Shown piece by piece: positions 26,701 through 37,627 of a stretch of DNA of 64,000 nucleotides. The notes under the pieces were generated by a model. That model saw only the letters and a program-made list of their open reading frames with translations. It was not told the DNA's origin and searched no databases. The stretch comes from Burkholderia sp. (GTDB lineage: Bacteria; Pseudomonadota; Gammaproteobacteria; Burkholderiales; Burkholderiaceae). The translations under genes and the position numbers were made by a program. The stretch's first letter is position 1; each line of letters opens with the position of its first letter. The stretch lies in the NCBI GenBank assembly GCA_031253835.1, contig JAIRVP010000048.1:124001-188000 (forward strand), read 5' to 3'.

Positions 26701-28221
26701 CGTGCCGCCCGAGGTGGTCGCGGTCATCATCGCGTTGCGGCGCCCGCGCACGGTGCCGCCGACCACGTCGCGATGCAGGTACGCGCCGCGCACGCCGCGC
26801 CGGCTCGTGAAGCCTTCGGCAAGCATCTTCATCACTTCGTCGAAGCGTTCGCGTGTCAGCCGCGCGTACGGCGCCGCGCGCGTGAAGCTCGTGTACAGCG
26901 CGTCTTCCTGCCATTCCGCGCACGCGACTTCGGCGACGATCTGCTGTGCGAGCACGTCGAGCGGCGCTTCGGGAATCCGCAATGCGTCGAGCTCGCCGCG
27001 CTGTACGCAATCGAGCAGTGCCGCGCACTCGACGAGCTCGTCGCGCGACAGCGGAAACAGCCGGCCCTTCGGTACGCCGCCGACATGGTGGCCCGAACGG
27101 CCGACGCGCTGCAGGAACGGCGCGATCCCGCGCGGCGAACCGACCTGGCAGACGAGATCGACGTCGCCGATGTCGATGCCGAGTTCGAGCGACGCCGTGG
27201 CGACGAGCAGCTTCAGCTCGCCGCGCTTCAGGCGCTGCTCGGCGTCGAAGCGGTGTTCCTTCGCGAGGCTGCCATGATGCGCGGCGATCGCTTCCTTGCC
27301 GAGCCGGTCGGCGAGATGGCGCGCCATGCGCTCGGCGGTGCGCCGCGTATTGACGAACACCAGCGTCGTGCGATGCGCGGCCGCGAGCCCCGCGATGCGG
27401 TCGTACACCTGTTCCCACACGTCGGTTGCCATCACCGGTTCGAGCGGCACGTTCGGCAGTTCGAGCGCAAGGTCGCGCTCGCGCGTGTGGCCGGTGTCGA
27501 CGATCGTGCAGTCGCGCGGCGCGCCGGCCGGCCCGCCGACCAGGAAGCGCGCGACCGCGTCGATCGGCTTTTGCGTGGCCGACAGCCCGATGCGCGGCAA
27601 GGCATGGCCGGCCAGCGCGTCGAGGCGTTCGAGCGACAGCGCGAGATGGCTGCCGCGCTTGGACGACGCGAGCGCATGGATTTCGTCGACGATGACCGAG
27701 CGTACGTTCGACAGCATCTGCCGCCCCGACGTGGACGACAGCAGCACGTACAGCGACTCGGGCGTCGTGACGAGGATGTGCGGCGCGCGCTTGCGCAGCG
27801 CGGCGCGCTCGGCTTGTGTGGTGTCGCCGGTGCGCACCGCGGTGCGGATCGCCGGCACCGGCAGGCCGAGTTGCGCGAGCGATTCGGCGATGCCGGCGAG
27901 CGGCGCGTCGAGGTTCACGTGGATGTCGTTCGACAGCGCCTTCAGCGGCGACACGTAGACGACCAGCGTCGCGTCGGGCAGCGTGCCGTCGTGCGCCAGC
28001 GCATCGCGCACCAGATCGTCGAGCGCGCACAGGAACGCGGTGAGCGTCTTGCCGGAGCCGGTCGGCGCGGCGACGAGCGTCGACCGGCCGGCCTTGATGT
28101 GCGGCCACGCGAGCGCCTGCGCGCCGGTCGGCGCGGCGAACGTGCGCTGGAACCACGCGGCGACGGCCGGGTGGAACACGTCGAGCGCACGGGCGGCAGG
28201 GCGGGTAGCGGTGACGTCCAT
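23755..28221 (-). CDS. lhr: Lhr family ATP-dependent 3'-5' helicase (large form)
   Basis: 1488 aa, the full length of large bacterial Lhr proteins. SF2 motifs: Walker A APTGSGKT near residue 50; DEIH box in SVIVDEIHALASSKRG; SAT-type motif LSATQKPI; motif VI QRVGRSGH near 385. The Lhr core is followed by the long C-terminal extension characteristic of the large form (LPRRHLSAWQALRDPD and FYALP-like end). It is implicated in DNA or RNA repair. The start is ATG 28221 with weak ribosome-binding sequence; an open frame runs back to 28401 but is not family-like. Confidence 0.93.
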   Translation of the reverse strand: MDVTATRPAARALDVFHPAVAAWFQRTFAAPTGAQALAWPHIKAGRSTLVAAPTGSGKTLTAFLCALDDLVRDALAHDGTLPDATLVVYVSPLKALSNDIHVNLDAPLAGIAESLAQLGLPVPAIRTAVRTGDTTQAERAALRKRAPHILVTTPESLYVLLSSTSGRQMLSNVRSVIVDEIHALASSKRGSHLALSLERLDALAGHALPRIGLSATQKPIDAVARFLVGGPAGAPRDCTIVDTGHTRERDLALELPNVPLEPVMATDVWEQVYDRIAGLAAAHRTTLVFVNTRRTAERMARHLADRLGKEAIAAHHGSLAKEHRFDAEQRLKRGELKLLVATASLELGIDIGDVDLVCQVGSPRGIAPFLQRVGRSGHHVGGVPKGRLFPLSRDELVECAALLDCVQRGELDALRIPEAPLDVLAQQIVAEVACAEWQEDALYTSFTRAAPYARLTRERFDEVMKMLAEGFTSRRGVRGAYLHRDVVGGTVRGRRNAMMTATTSGGTIPDMADYAVLLEPQGIQVGTVNEDFAIESLAGDVFQLGNQSYRIIRVETGRVRVEDAQGQSPNIPFWLGEAPGRSDELSAAVGRLRARLDGLFADGDRQADAGAGAGGRKRAGGNAASTTEANAKNEAGTALAPAGSRLAPALRWLVDDLRLSPDAARQIADYLARTRAALGALPTQDTLVMERFFDESGGTQLVIHSPFGSRINRAWGLALRKRFCRSFNFELQAAATDDAIILSLSLAHSFALDEVWRYLRSASAEHVLVQALLDAPMFGVRWRWNATTALALPRFTGGRRTAPQLQRMKSEDLLATVFPDQVACLENIVGEREIPHHPLVDQTLDDCLHDAMDTDGWLALLRRIESGAIELVARDLPAPSPLAAEILNAKPYAFLDDAPLEERRTQAVQSRRWSDPESADDLGALDADAIDAVRDEAWPLVRDADEMHDALLTLACIADSEARAHAGWPEQLAALAERRRATQLVAPGGAALWVPVERLVCLRALHPDARPTPALKVPAACAQPWEADTALVDVIRARLTGFGPLTLDAIATPLGLPPASIATALAALEREGYVMRGRFTPDATADEWCERHLLARIHRYTVKRLRREIEPVERADFMRFLFHWQHLTPDTRGTGRDALAAVVEQLEGYEAAASTWEDALLPARLTDYMAGGLDELCRSGKLVWTRIGAPARAAGTPVKTTPIVLLPRRHLSAWQALRDPDAQPALSARATQVRDALAAHGAMFFDALLDDLHMLPVELEQALGELVSAGLVNADSYAGLRALLKPAVKRSATYAPRTRRGGALIGGMDDAGRWALVQRHAPPDDAAAPKRGPATTDPDALEHIAWTLLRRYGVVFWRLLEREADWLPSWRELVRVLQRLEARGEIRGGRFVAGLAGEQFALPEAIPILRELRRQPGDGQYVCVTGADPLNLAGTLMPGDKVPALAGNRVLFRDGVPVASLVSGAFHYAPELSPAACEDARLRLARYC

Positions 28222-28411
28222 CGGAGCGTTGAAATGGGGCGCGAGTGCGGCGGCGAACCGCGCATGAATCGAATCGTCAGTGTGCCAGACGTCGCGTGTG
28301 CGTGCCGGGCGTGTGCGTCGACGATTCAGGTTCGGATGGGGGCCCGCACCGCGCTTCCAGCGAACCGAAAGTTGCGTGCAATTCGTCGCGCCGAATTGCA
28401 TCGAATTGCAA

Positions 28412-28936
28412 CTAAACGCGATGCAGCCAGCCGAGCCAGTGTTCGAGCAGCGGTGCGCGCGACCACAGCGACTGCGCGAGCCACAGCGTGCCGCCCCAGG
28501 CGGCGGCCACGACGATCAGGTCGCAATGCCCGCTGTTCCACAGGTTGAGCGAATGGCGCCGCCAGATCCACGGCACGCCGAGCGGGTTCGGCCAGTCGGC
28601 CAGCAGGTGCATCACGCCGCCGCACGCGAAGCCGAACAGCGGTGCGGCCCACAGCGGATGCGGATGGTGGATGAGCCCGTGCCATCCGAGCGCGAGCAGC
28701 GCGATCCAGCCGATGCCCCAGTGCGTGACGGTGCGATGCGTGATCCACAGGCGGCGCTTGCGGCTCCACCACGCGACTTCGAGCCAGTCGGGCGCGGTGC
28801 CGCCCGCGACGCCCGCCACGAACGCGGCGAGCATGCCGATGTGCCACGGGCCGGTTGCACCGGTTTGCGCGACGAGGACGGCGGCGACGACGCCGGCAGC
28901 GAAGCCGGACGCATGATGCGCATTGTGTGATGCCAT
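28412..28936 (-). CDS. DUF457/YdjM-like membrane-bound metal-dependent hydrolase
   Basis: 174 aa from ATG 28936. Several membrane segments alternate with His/Asp motifs: APDWLE near residue 50, HRTVTHW near 67-73, and HLLADWPNPLGVPW near 111-124, typical of the LexA-regulated YdjM family of predicted inner-membrane hydrolases. It has no visible LexA box. The family's function is unknown. An in-frame extension to 29245 exists but lacks similarity. Confidence 0.8.
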   Translation of the reverse strand: MASHNAHHASGFAAGVVAAVLVAQTGATGPWHIGMLAAFVAGVAGGTAPDWLEVAWWSRKRRLWITHRTVTHWGIGWIALLALGWHGLIHHPHPLWAAPLFGFACGGVMHLLADWPNPLGVPWIWRRHSLNLWNSGHCDLIVVAAAWGGTLWLAQSLWSRAPLLEHWLGWLHRV

Positions 28937-29363
28937 AGGGAGCGAGACGAAGAAACGTGAAGCGGCACGCGAACGAAACAGCGATGCCGTGCGAAAGCGG
29001 GGCGCTATCTTCTCAGATCGACCCGCGTAGCGGGAGGGGCGTTTGCAGATTTTTTTGCGCGTGCTGTGCGGCATGCCGCGCGGTTCGCAACTTTCGGTTT
29101 TATGCGTGGCGTGATGACGCGTGCCGCACGTCATGTCGACCGATTCGCGCACGTCGTGGTGCTGCGACGCGACCGCGCATGCGCGGTCGGTGCGCTGCGT
29201 GATCAACCGCACACAATCTGAGGCGATTCGTAGTGTGCGGTGCATTTTCCTGCCGAATGGCCCGATTCACTACGAAATCGTCATATGACCGACGCTGCGC
29301 CAGCGGCTATAAGCGGATCAGGTGCTTTTCTTGCCTGAAGAAGATCCACATGGGGGACATGCA
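28937..29363. promoter_or_regulatory. Divergent promoter region DUF457 gene / ggt
   Basis: A 427-bp gene-free region. It contains a 9-bp inverted repeat TTCGTAGTG (29227-29235) and CACTACGAA (29268-29276), about 90 bp upstream of ggt, likely a regulator site or cruciform. No other gene is supported. Confidence 0.5.
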
Positions 29364-31085
<1,722 letters not shown>

Positions 31086-31129
31086 CGTGAAGCAATGCGT
31101 GTGTGCCGGCGAAAGCGGTGCGCACGCCG

Positions 31130-31169
31130 TTCGGCAGCCGGGTGTGTCGATCCGGCTGCCGAATTTTTT
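31130..31169 (+). terminator. Rho-independent terminator of ggt
   Basis: Perfect 12-bp stem TTCGGCAGCCGG/CCGGCTGCCGAA followed by six U. It abuts the stop codon of the convergent hydrolase gene. Confidence 0.9.
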
Positions 31170-32092
31170 CAGCCGGTCGTCCGGATGAAGCCGGCGATCC
31201 GTGCCGCGATGGTGTCGGGCGCATCCTCGAAGCAGTAGTGCCCGACACCGGCCAGCCGCTCGACGGGCGCGGACGGAAACAGCGCGGCAAAGAGCGGCAG
31301 GAAGTGTTCGGCGCCGAGCGTTCGGTCGGCGTCTCCCCAGATCGCGAGCGCGGGTGTGTCGCGTATCGCGCGCTGTGCAGCCGCATCGGGCGCCTCGAAC
31401 CGGTGCGCGCCGGCCGCAAACCCGCGTGCCCATCCGATCGCGCCGAGACAATCGGCCGGTCGCGCGAACGGCGCACCGTATGCGGCGATCCACGTGTCGG
31501 TGACGACTGCGTGGTTCTCGAAACCGTTCAGCTTCAGCGTGCTCAGGATATTGAAGCCGAGCTGCCCGAGCACGGTTTCGAGCGTGTCGTCGGCCGCGGC
31601 GCGCATGATCCACTGGAACCACGGCGCATCGCGGCCGTTCGCGGTCAGTCGCTCGACGAGGTCGGGCTGGCCGAACGGCGTCGGCGCGTTCGCCGATACG
31701 ATGCGCCGGATCCGGTCCGGATGACGTGCGGCGAGCCCCATGCCGACCGGGCCGCCGAAATCATGCATCACGAGCGTGATGCGATCGAGGCCGCGCGCGA
31801 GCACGAAGCGCTCGAGGTTGTCGATGTGATCCTGCAGCCAGTAGCTGCGGTCCTGCGGCGTCGCGCTTTTGCCGAAGCCCATGTGATCGGGCACGACGAC
31901 GCGGTGCGCCGGACTCAGCGCCGTCACCAGATGGCGGAACAGATAACCCCACGTGGGTTCGCCGTGCAGGCACAGGACGGTTTCGCCGTCGCGCGGGCCT
32001 TCGTCCACGTAGTGCATCCGGAAGCCGGATGCGTCGTCGAAATGCGGGGCGAAGGGAAAGGTGTCGTCGAACGTGGCATCGGACCGGATCAT
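31169..32092 (-). CDS. Alpha/beta hydrolase, haloalkane/haloacetate dehalogenase-like
   Basis: 307 aa. The nucleophile elbow MHDFGGPVG near residue 110 carries Asp, as in dehalogenases, and the oxyanion stretch LHGEPTWGYLFR near 42 is like DhlA. The catalytic His is in GVGHYCFED near 283. However, the residue after the nucleophile is Phe, whereas true haloalkane dehalogenases have Trp (DWGG) to bind halide, so activity on haloalkanes is doubtful; epoxide or haloacid substrates are alternatives. It is divergent from an HxlR regulator whose palindromic operator sits 27 bp upstream. Confidence 0.83.
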   Translation of the reverse strand: MIRSDATFDDTFPFAPHFDDASGFRMHYVDEGPRDGETVLCLHGEPTWGYLFRHLVTALSPAHRVVVPDHMGFGKSATPQDRSYWLQDHIDNLERFVLARGLDRITLVMHDFGGPVGMGLAARHPDRIRRIVSANAPTPFGQPDLVERLTANGRDAPWFQWIMRAAADDTLETVLGQLGFNILSTLKLNGFENHAVVTDTWIAAYGAPFARPADCLGAIGWARGFAAGAHRFEAPDAAAQRAIRDTPALAIWGDADRTLGAEHFLPLFAALFPSAPVERLAGVGHYCFEDAPDTIAARIAGFIRTTG

Positions 32093-32118
32093 CGAACGCT
32101 CCTTCGGTAGTCGGGTGG

Positions 32119-32141
32119 TTTGGTTTCAAGTTGAAACCAAA
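32119..32141. promoter_or_regulatory. 23-bp perfect palindrome, HxlR operator 1
   Basis: Two 11-bp arms (core TGGTTTCAA-G-TTGAAACCA) around one central G at 32130, beginning 27 bp upstream of the hydrolase start and probably overlapping its promoter. Confidence 0.8.
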
Positions 32142-32160
32142 TGGAAGCGTAGAACATGAA

Positions 32161-32175
32161 GTTTCAAGTTGCAAC
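32161..32175. promoter_or_regulatory. HxlR operator 2 (one mismatch)
   Basis: GTTTCAA-G-TTGCAAC, the same sequence as the core of operator 1 with one changed base; centres are 38 bp apart, close to four helical turns. Confidence 0.65.
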
Positions 32176-32421
32176 CAGAGGATCGATCCGGTTGGCTGCC
32201 GGCGGGTGGCATCGCTGATGCCGGGCGAAGCGTTGAAAAGAGATAATGGTGCGATTTTCGGTTCGATCGGAATGAATCGCATGGCAATCCGCGCTGAAAC
32301 CGCTGCGTCGTTCGTTGATCGTGAACAGTCGCGTTCGCGCGATTGATCTTTTGTGGATCGGGTTTTATATTGCAACCATTCATTTCAACGGAAACGACCG
32401 CCGGTCAACCCGCATGCACCG

Positions 32422-32871
32422 ATGAACCGACGAACCACGCACGAAGATTCCCTTTGCGGCGTTGCCCGCCCGCTGGACGCGATCGGCGACTGGTGGTCGC
32501 TGCTGATCGTCCGCGACGCATTCGACGGGCTGCGCCGCTTCGGCGAATTCCAGAAGAACCTCGGTCTCGCGAAGAACATCCTGTCCGCCCGCCTGCGCAA
32601 CCTGGTCGCGCACGGGATCATGGACATCGTGCCGGCCGCCGACGGCGGCGCGCATCACGAATACGTGCTGACCGAGAAGGGGCGCGGGCTGTTTCCGCTG
32701 CTGGTCGCGCTGCGGCAGTGGGGCGAGGATTTCTTCTTCGAACCGGACGAGGCGCACGTGCTGCTCGTCGACCGGAAGACCGGGCTGCCGGTCAGGAAGC
32801 TGGAGCTGCGCTCGCAGGACGGCCGCGTGCTCGGGCCGGAGGATACCGTCGTGCTGCCGCCGCCCGGCTGA
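32422..32871 (+). CDS. HxlR-family transcriptional regulator
   Basis: 149-aa winged-helix regulator. The HxlR pattern is complete: CGVARPLDAIGDWWSLLIVR, then FGEFQKNLGLAKNILSARLR, then YVLTEKGRGLFPLLVALRQW. Many members sense electrophiles or quinones through Cys, and Cys11 lies in SLCGVARP. I start at ATG 32422; an ATG at 32353 would extend it by 23 residues without similarity. It is expected to repress the divergent hydrolase through the palindromes at 32119 and 32161. Confidence 0.9.
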   Translation: MNRRTTHEDSLCGVARPLDAIGDWWSLLIVRDAFDGLRRFGEFQKNLGLAKNILSARLRNLVAHGIMDIVPAADGGAHHEYVLTEKGRGLFPLLVALRQWGEDFFFEPDEAHVLLVDRKTGLPVRKLELRSQDGRVLGPEDTVVLPPPG

Positions 32872-32892
32872 CGCGCGGCGGGCGGGCCGGCA

Positions 32893-33504
32893 TCACCGCT
32901 TCAGCAGCGCATGCGCCTGCACGATCTGCTCGGCGAGCTGGTTGATCGAGATGCGCCGCTCCATCGCCTGCGAGCGGATCTGCTGGTACGCCTCTTCCTC
33001 GCTGATCGCGTTGTGCTGCATCAGCAGCGTCTTCGCTTCCTGCAGCGTGCGCACGGACATCGCGCGCTGTTCGAGCTGCGCGATGCGGCGCCGGTATTCG
33101 TCGTGCCGGCGGCTCTGGTGGCACGCGAGCGCCATCGCGCTCAACAGGCCGAACGAGCGCACGGGCGTCGTGACGGCGCTCTGCGCATCGATGCGCAGCA
33201 TCAGTTCGAGAATGGTCGGGCTTTCGTAGGTCGTGACGGCAATCAGCGGCGGCCGCGCGTCGTCCTCGAGCCACGGGATCGACAGGTGCAGCAGGTCGGG
33301 CCGCACCGCGAGAATCACGAGATCGACGCTTTCCGGCAGCGTCGCGGGCGGCGGCCAGCGCTGCTCGGTCGGGCAGCCGATGCGCGACAGCTGCTCGACG
33401 AGCAGCAGGCCGTTGTCGTCGTCCGGGTAATACACCATCACGCGGAGCGAGCGCAGTTCGGCGAGCAGGCGCGGCGTCGAGCGGATCGGGGTGCGGGCGC
33501 GCAT
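32893..33504 (-). CDS. amiR: AmiR-like ANTAR antiterminator
   Basis: 203-aa RNA-binding antitermination protein. A pseudo-receiver domain occupies about residues 17-130 without an obvious phosphorylation Asp. It is followed by a coiled coil (RRRIAQLEQRAMSVRTLQEA) and the ANTAR domain (LLMQHNAISEEEAYQQIRSQ, ERRISINQLAEQIVQAH). In Pseudomonas AmiR is held silent by AmiC and, when amide binds AmiC, prevents termination in the amiE leader. It is last in the operon, 6 bp after amiC. The likely RNA target is at 38715-38783. Confidence 0.93.
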   Translation of the reverse strand: MRARTPIRSTPRLLAELRSLRVMVYYPDDDNGLLLVEQLSRIGCPTEQRWPPPATLPESVDLVILAVRPDLLHLSIPWLEDDARPPLIAVTTYESPTILELMLRIDAQSAVTTPVRSFGLLSAMALACHQSRRHDEYRRRIAQLEQRAMSVRTLQEAKTLLMQHNAISEEEAYQQIRSQAMERRISINQLAEQIVQAHALLKR

Positions 33505-33510
33505 CGTCGG

Positions 33511-34653
33511 TTACGCCTTCAGTTCGTCGGGCGTGTGCACGCGGTCGCCAAGCGAATGCGTGACGAGGTACGGATCGGGATGCACGCGGCGCGTCGCTTC
33601 GCGCACGATCGTGAAATTGCCGTCGGCCGTCGCGCAGCCGATGCGCGGGTACAGGCACGTGTGCTGCGTGAGCCGGTCGATCTTCACGCGGCCCTGCGGC
33701 GCGTCGAATTCCGCGTCCGCGAGATGTTCGACGAGCCGGTCGCGCTGGTCGGTGCCGGCGCGCGCGAGTGCATTGGCGAACAGGTGGACCTGGAAATACG
33801 CGGCTTCCCACGGCGCGGACGCGCTCGCGTCGTCGCCGAAGCGCGCCTTGAGCTGCGCGATGCAGCGGCGGTTCACGTCGGAATCGATGGTCTGGAAATA
33901 GGGCGACGACGTGTAGTGGCCGGCCGCGGCCGCGCCCATCTGGCCGAGCTCGATCTCGGACGTCGTCAGGCTCGCGATCGGCATCTTGCGCGCATCGAGG
34001 CCGGCTTGCGCGTAGGCGCGGTAGAACGCGGCCGTGCTGTCGCCGACCAGCGTGCTGAACACGAAGTCGGGCGCCTTCGCGCGAATGTCCTCGACGACTG
34101 CCGCGAAATCCTGCTCGGACGCGACGAGCGGCATGTACACCTCGCCGAGGATCTGGCCTTCCGGATGCTGCGTGACGAGGTCGATCATGATGCGGTTCGA
34201 CTCGTACGGGTAGATGTAGTCGGACCCGACCAGGTACACGCGTGCACCGAACTGCGCGGTCATGAACGCGGCGAGCTGCACGCTGTTCTGGTTCGGCGCG
34301 GCGCCCGTGTAGATCACGTTCGGCGAGAACTCGAAGCCTTCGTAGAGCGTCGGGTAGAACAGCAGCTTGTCCCACTTCTCGACGATCGGAATCAGCGCCT
34401 TGCGACTGCTCGACATGTACCCGCCGAACAAAACGTTCACGCGCTCGGTGGCGATCAGCTCGTCGGCGAGCCGCGCGTAGACGGCCGGGTCCGAGCACGC
34501 GTCGCGCACGACGGGCACGATCTCGCAGCCGTTCGCACCGCCCGCTTCGTTGATCTCGGCGATCGCCTGCAGCGTGCCGCGCAACTGGCTCTGGCCGAGG
34601 TGCGACGTGCATCCGCTCTGCGAGAACAACACGCCAACCTTCACACTGTTCAT
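33511..34653 (-). CDS. amiC: AmiC-like amide sensor, negative regulator of AmiR
   Basis: 380-aa periplasmic-binding-protein-like sensor that acts in the cytoplasm (no signal peptide): KVGVLFSQSGCTSHLGQSQL, then GGYMSSSRKALIPIVEKW and YPTLYEGFEFSPNVIYTGAA are typical of AmiC and urea/short-chain amide receptors. It binds acetamide-like ligands and releases AmiR. AGGA precedes the ATG, and the gene sits directly before amiR. Confidence 0.94.
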   Translation of the reverse strand: MNSVKVGVLFSQSGCTSHLGQSQLRGTLQAIAEINEAGGANGCEIVPVVRDACSDPAVYARLADELIATERVNVLFGGYMSSSRKALIPIVEKWDKLLFYPTLYEGFEFSPNVIYTGAAPNQNSVQLAAFMTAQFGARVYLVGSDYIYPYESNRIMIDLVTQHPEGQILGEVYMPLVASEQDFAAVVEDIRAKAPDFVFSTLVGDSTAAFYRAYAQAGLDARKMPIASLTTSEIELGQMGAAAAGHYTSSPYFQTIDSDVNRRCIAQLKARFGDDASASAPWEAAYFQVHLFANALARAGTDQRDRLVEHLADAEFDAPQGRVKIDRLTQHTCLYPRIGCATADGNFTIVREATRRVHPDPYLVTHSLGDRVHTPDELKA

Positions 34654-34684
34654 GCGTCCATCCTGATGCTTGCGGGTAGGGCCG

Positions 34685-36237
34685 TCACGCGGTCAGCCAA
34701 CCGGCTGCGTGCGCGACGACGGCGGGCAATGCGTCGCCGTTCGCTGCATGCACGCAACTCGGGCCGATGCCAAGTATTGTAGACAACCCGGGCGGCGCGC
34801 CGAACGACAGGCCGGCGATCGCGACGCCGCGTTGCCTGCCCAGGCGTGCCGCATGACGTGCATCTTCGACAAGGTAGCGCGGGTCGAACACGTCGATGTC
34901 GGCGGCTTCGCCGTCGCCGATCATCAGCACGGCGGCGCGCGTGCAGGCTGCTTCGCGTCGCAGCAACATCAGCGCATGGCGCAGCGCCGCACCGGTGCGC
35001 GTGCTCATCCCGGCGTCGGCCGCGAGCAGCGCCGCGCGGCGGCCGGCGTCGAACGTCTCGCCGAAATCCTTGAAACGCGCGTAGTACACGCGATGGCGGC
35101 CGTCCGACGTGTAGCCGTGCACGGCCCAGCGCCGTCGCTGCCGGTCGAACAGGTCGCCGAGCACGAATGCGGCGCGCTTCTCGAGCGCGGCGACCTGCGC
35201 GGCCGTCGACGCCGACAGGTCGAGCAGGATCAGCACGGGCCCGCGCGCATCGTGCGGCAAGCGGCGGCGGAACACGCGCGGATCGGGCGCGTGCCCGGTG
35301 CGGCGCGCGATCCGCGCGGCGATCGCCGCGTCGACGTCGAGCGCGTCGCCGTCGAGCTGGCGGCCGACGCGACGCATCGGCTCCGTCGCGCGTGCGGACG
35401 GCATCCGCTTCGCCGTGCGCCGGTCGGCTTCGACGAGTTCGGCAAGCGATCGCGACGGCGCCGACGTGACGGGCGCGCGTTCGACGACGGTCGTCCAGTC
35501 GCGGCGCTCGCGCTGCGTGTGGCAATTCCATTCGGGATAGCGCGGCGCATCGGGTGCCGGTTGCGGCGCGTCGTCGGGTTCGCCGCTTTGGCCGCCGGTC
35601 GCGGCCGATGTCTCGACGCCTTCATTGCCGGCCCGTTCGGACGCGGCGGCCGGCTGTGCCCACAGCCACGCGTTGTCGTCTCGATAGGGCAGCCATGCGC
35701 CGTCGTCGGGCTCGAAGCGCACACGCATCTGGCCGAGATCGTTCGCGAGCCGCGACGCGATCGTGCGGAACGCGCGGTAGTCGTCGAGCGCGTCGCGCTT
35801 CGCGTTGAACAGCTGCGCGCCCTTGTCGACCCACGGATTGCCGTCGCGATACGACGGATCGAACAGCGCTTTCGCGAGCCGTGCGCACAGGTGGCCGAAC
35901 GTGAGCCCGTCGCGGTCGATCGGCGCGAACGCCGGGGCCCAGAAGGTCGCCAGCCCCGGCCAGGTACGGGCGAGCAGCGTTTCGGCACGCGCATCCTCGA
36001 TCAGGCCGGCCACCGCGATGCCGATCGGCGTCAGCGTGTCGGCCGGTTCGCCCGACGGCGAATGCAGCCAGTGCGCGAGCGCATGCGCGGCCGCTGCAAT
36101 GCGGGCTGCGGGCGGTAACGTACCCGGCACGCTCAACGCGGCATGACCGAGCGTCGCGCGCAGCGCCGCATCGTCGAGCCGCACGTCGGTCTCGTGCGCG
36201 GTCATCCCGTGCAGGAAACGGGCGAGGCGCAGCGCGC

Positions 36238-36241
<4 letters not shown>
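34685..36241 (-). CDS. VWA-domain protein, CbbO/NorD-like
   Basis: 518 aa. The C-terminal von Willebrand A domain (about residues 320-500) has a changed metal site, LDLSASTAA in place of DxSxS, plus STRTGAAL and MIGDGEAADID. Such proteins act with the neighbouring MoxR/NorQ-type AAA ATPase as insertion or activation chaperones. The start ATG overlaps the stop of that ATPase gene (ATGA). In this operon the pair may mature or assemble the amidase or amide channel; that is inference. A proline/alanine linker lies near residues 225-265. Confidence 0.85.
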
Positions 36242-37076
<835 letters not shown>

Positions 37077-37077
<1 letters not shown>

Positions 37078-37559
37078 TACCACCTCCCCGTCATCATCAG
37101 CATGCCGGGCAGCCAGCAGGTGCCGACGCCGATCGCGATCGTGTAGCCGGGCAGGAAGCGCACGGTCCGCTTCAGCCCGAGCGCGACGAAGAACAGGAAC
37201 CACAGGCTCGACCACAGCAGCCACATCGCACTGAACCGCACGTCGTTCGACGTGCCCGCATAGACGAGCGCGCTGATCGCGACGAACAGGCAGTACCAGC
37301 CGAGGCCGGCGCCTTGCAGCCCGCGCCACTGGACGGCCGCGAGGTACAGGTACGTGAACGCGAACAGCAGCCCGCCCGCGCTCGAGAAATACTGCGGCGG
37401 CGCGGATGCCTGCAGGAGGCCGGCGAGGTTGATCAGCAGCGCGAGCAGCCCGACGAGCAGGTTCAGGCCGGCTGCGTCGCGCGGTTCGATGCGGCCGGTG
37501 AGCGCGACGCCGTTGACGACCAGCACCGCACCGATGAAGAAGAGAGCGACACCGAGCAT
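37077..37559 (-). CDS. amiS: AmiS/UreI-family amide (urea) channel
   Basis: 160-aa inner-membrane protein with six hydrophobic segments: ALFFIGAVLVVNGVALTG, NLLVGLLALLINLAGLL, and LFAFTYLYLAAVQWRGL, then GLGWYCLFVAISALVY. This is the UreI/AmiS pattern for proton-gated or passive entry of urea and short-chain amides. GGAG precedes the ATG by 10 nt. It supplies substrate to AmiE and is separated from it by a 67-bp gap with a strong hairpin. Confidence 0.93.
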
Positions 37560-37584
37560 GATGAAGGCTCCAGAGTGAGACGGC

Positions 37585-37611
37585 GCCGTTCGCGCACGCG
37601 GCGCGAACGGC
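37585..37611 (-). other. Intercistronic hairpin between amiE and amiS
   Basis: Perfect 10-bp stem GCCGTTCGCG/CGCGAACGGC with a 7-nt loop, no U-run. Likely an mRNA-stabilising or partial attenuation structure allowing more AmiE than AmiS. Confidence 0.55.
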
Positions 37612-37627
37612 CGGGCAACGCGCGGGT

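Larger units (their letters stand above)
32093..32421. promoter_or_regulatory. Divergent hydrolase/HxlR promoter region
   Basis: 329-bp gene-free region with the operator sites listed separately. A further half-site TTGCAACC lies at 32370-32377, close to the HxlR gene, suggesting that the regulator controls both directions. Confidence 0.6.

Noticed and set aside
24088..28548. A 1486-residue plus-strand open frame opposite lhr
   Set aside because: Shadow of lhr with no recognisable domain and biased Arg/His composition.
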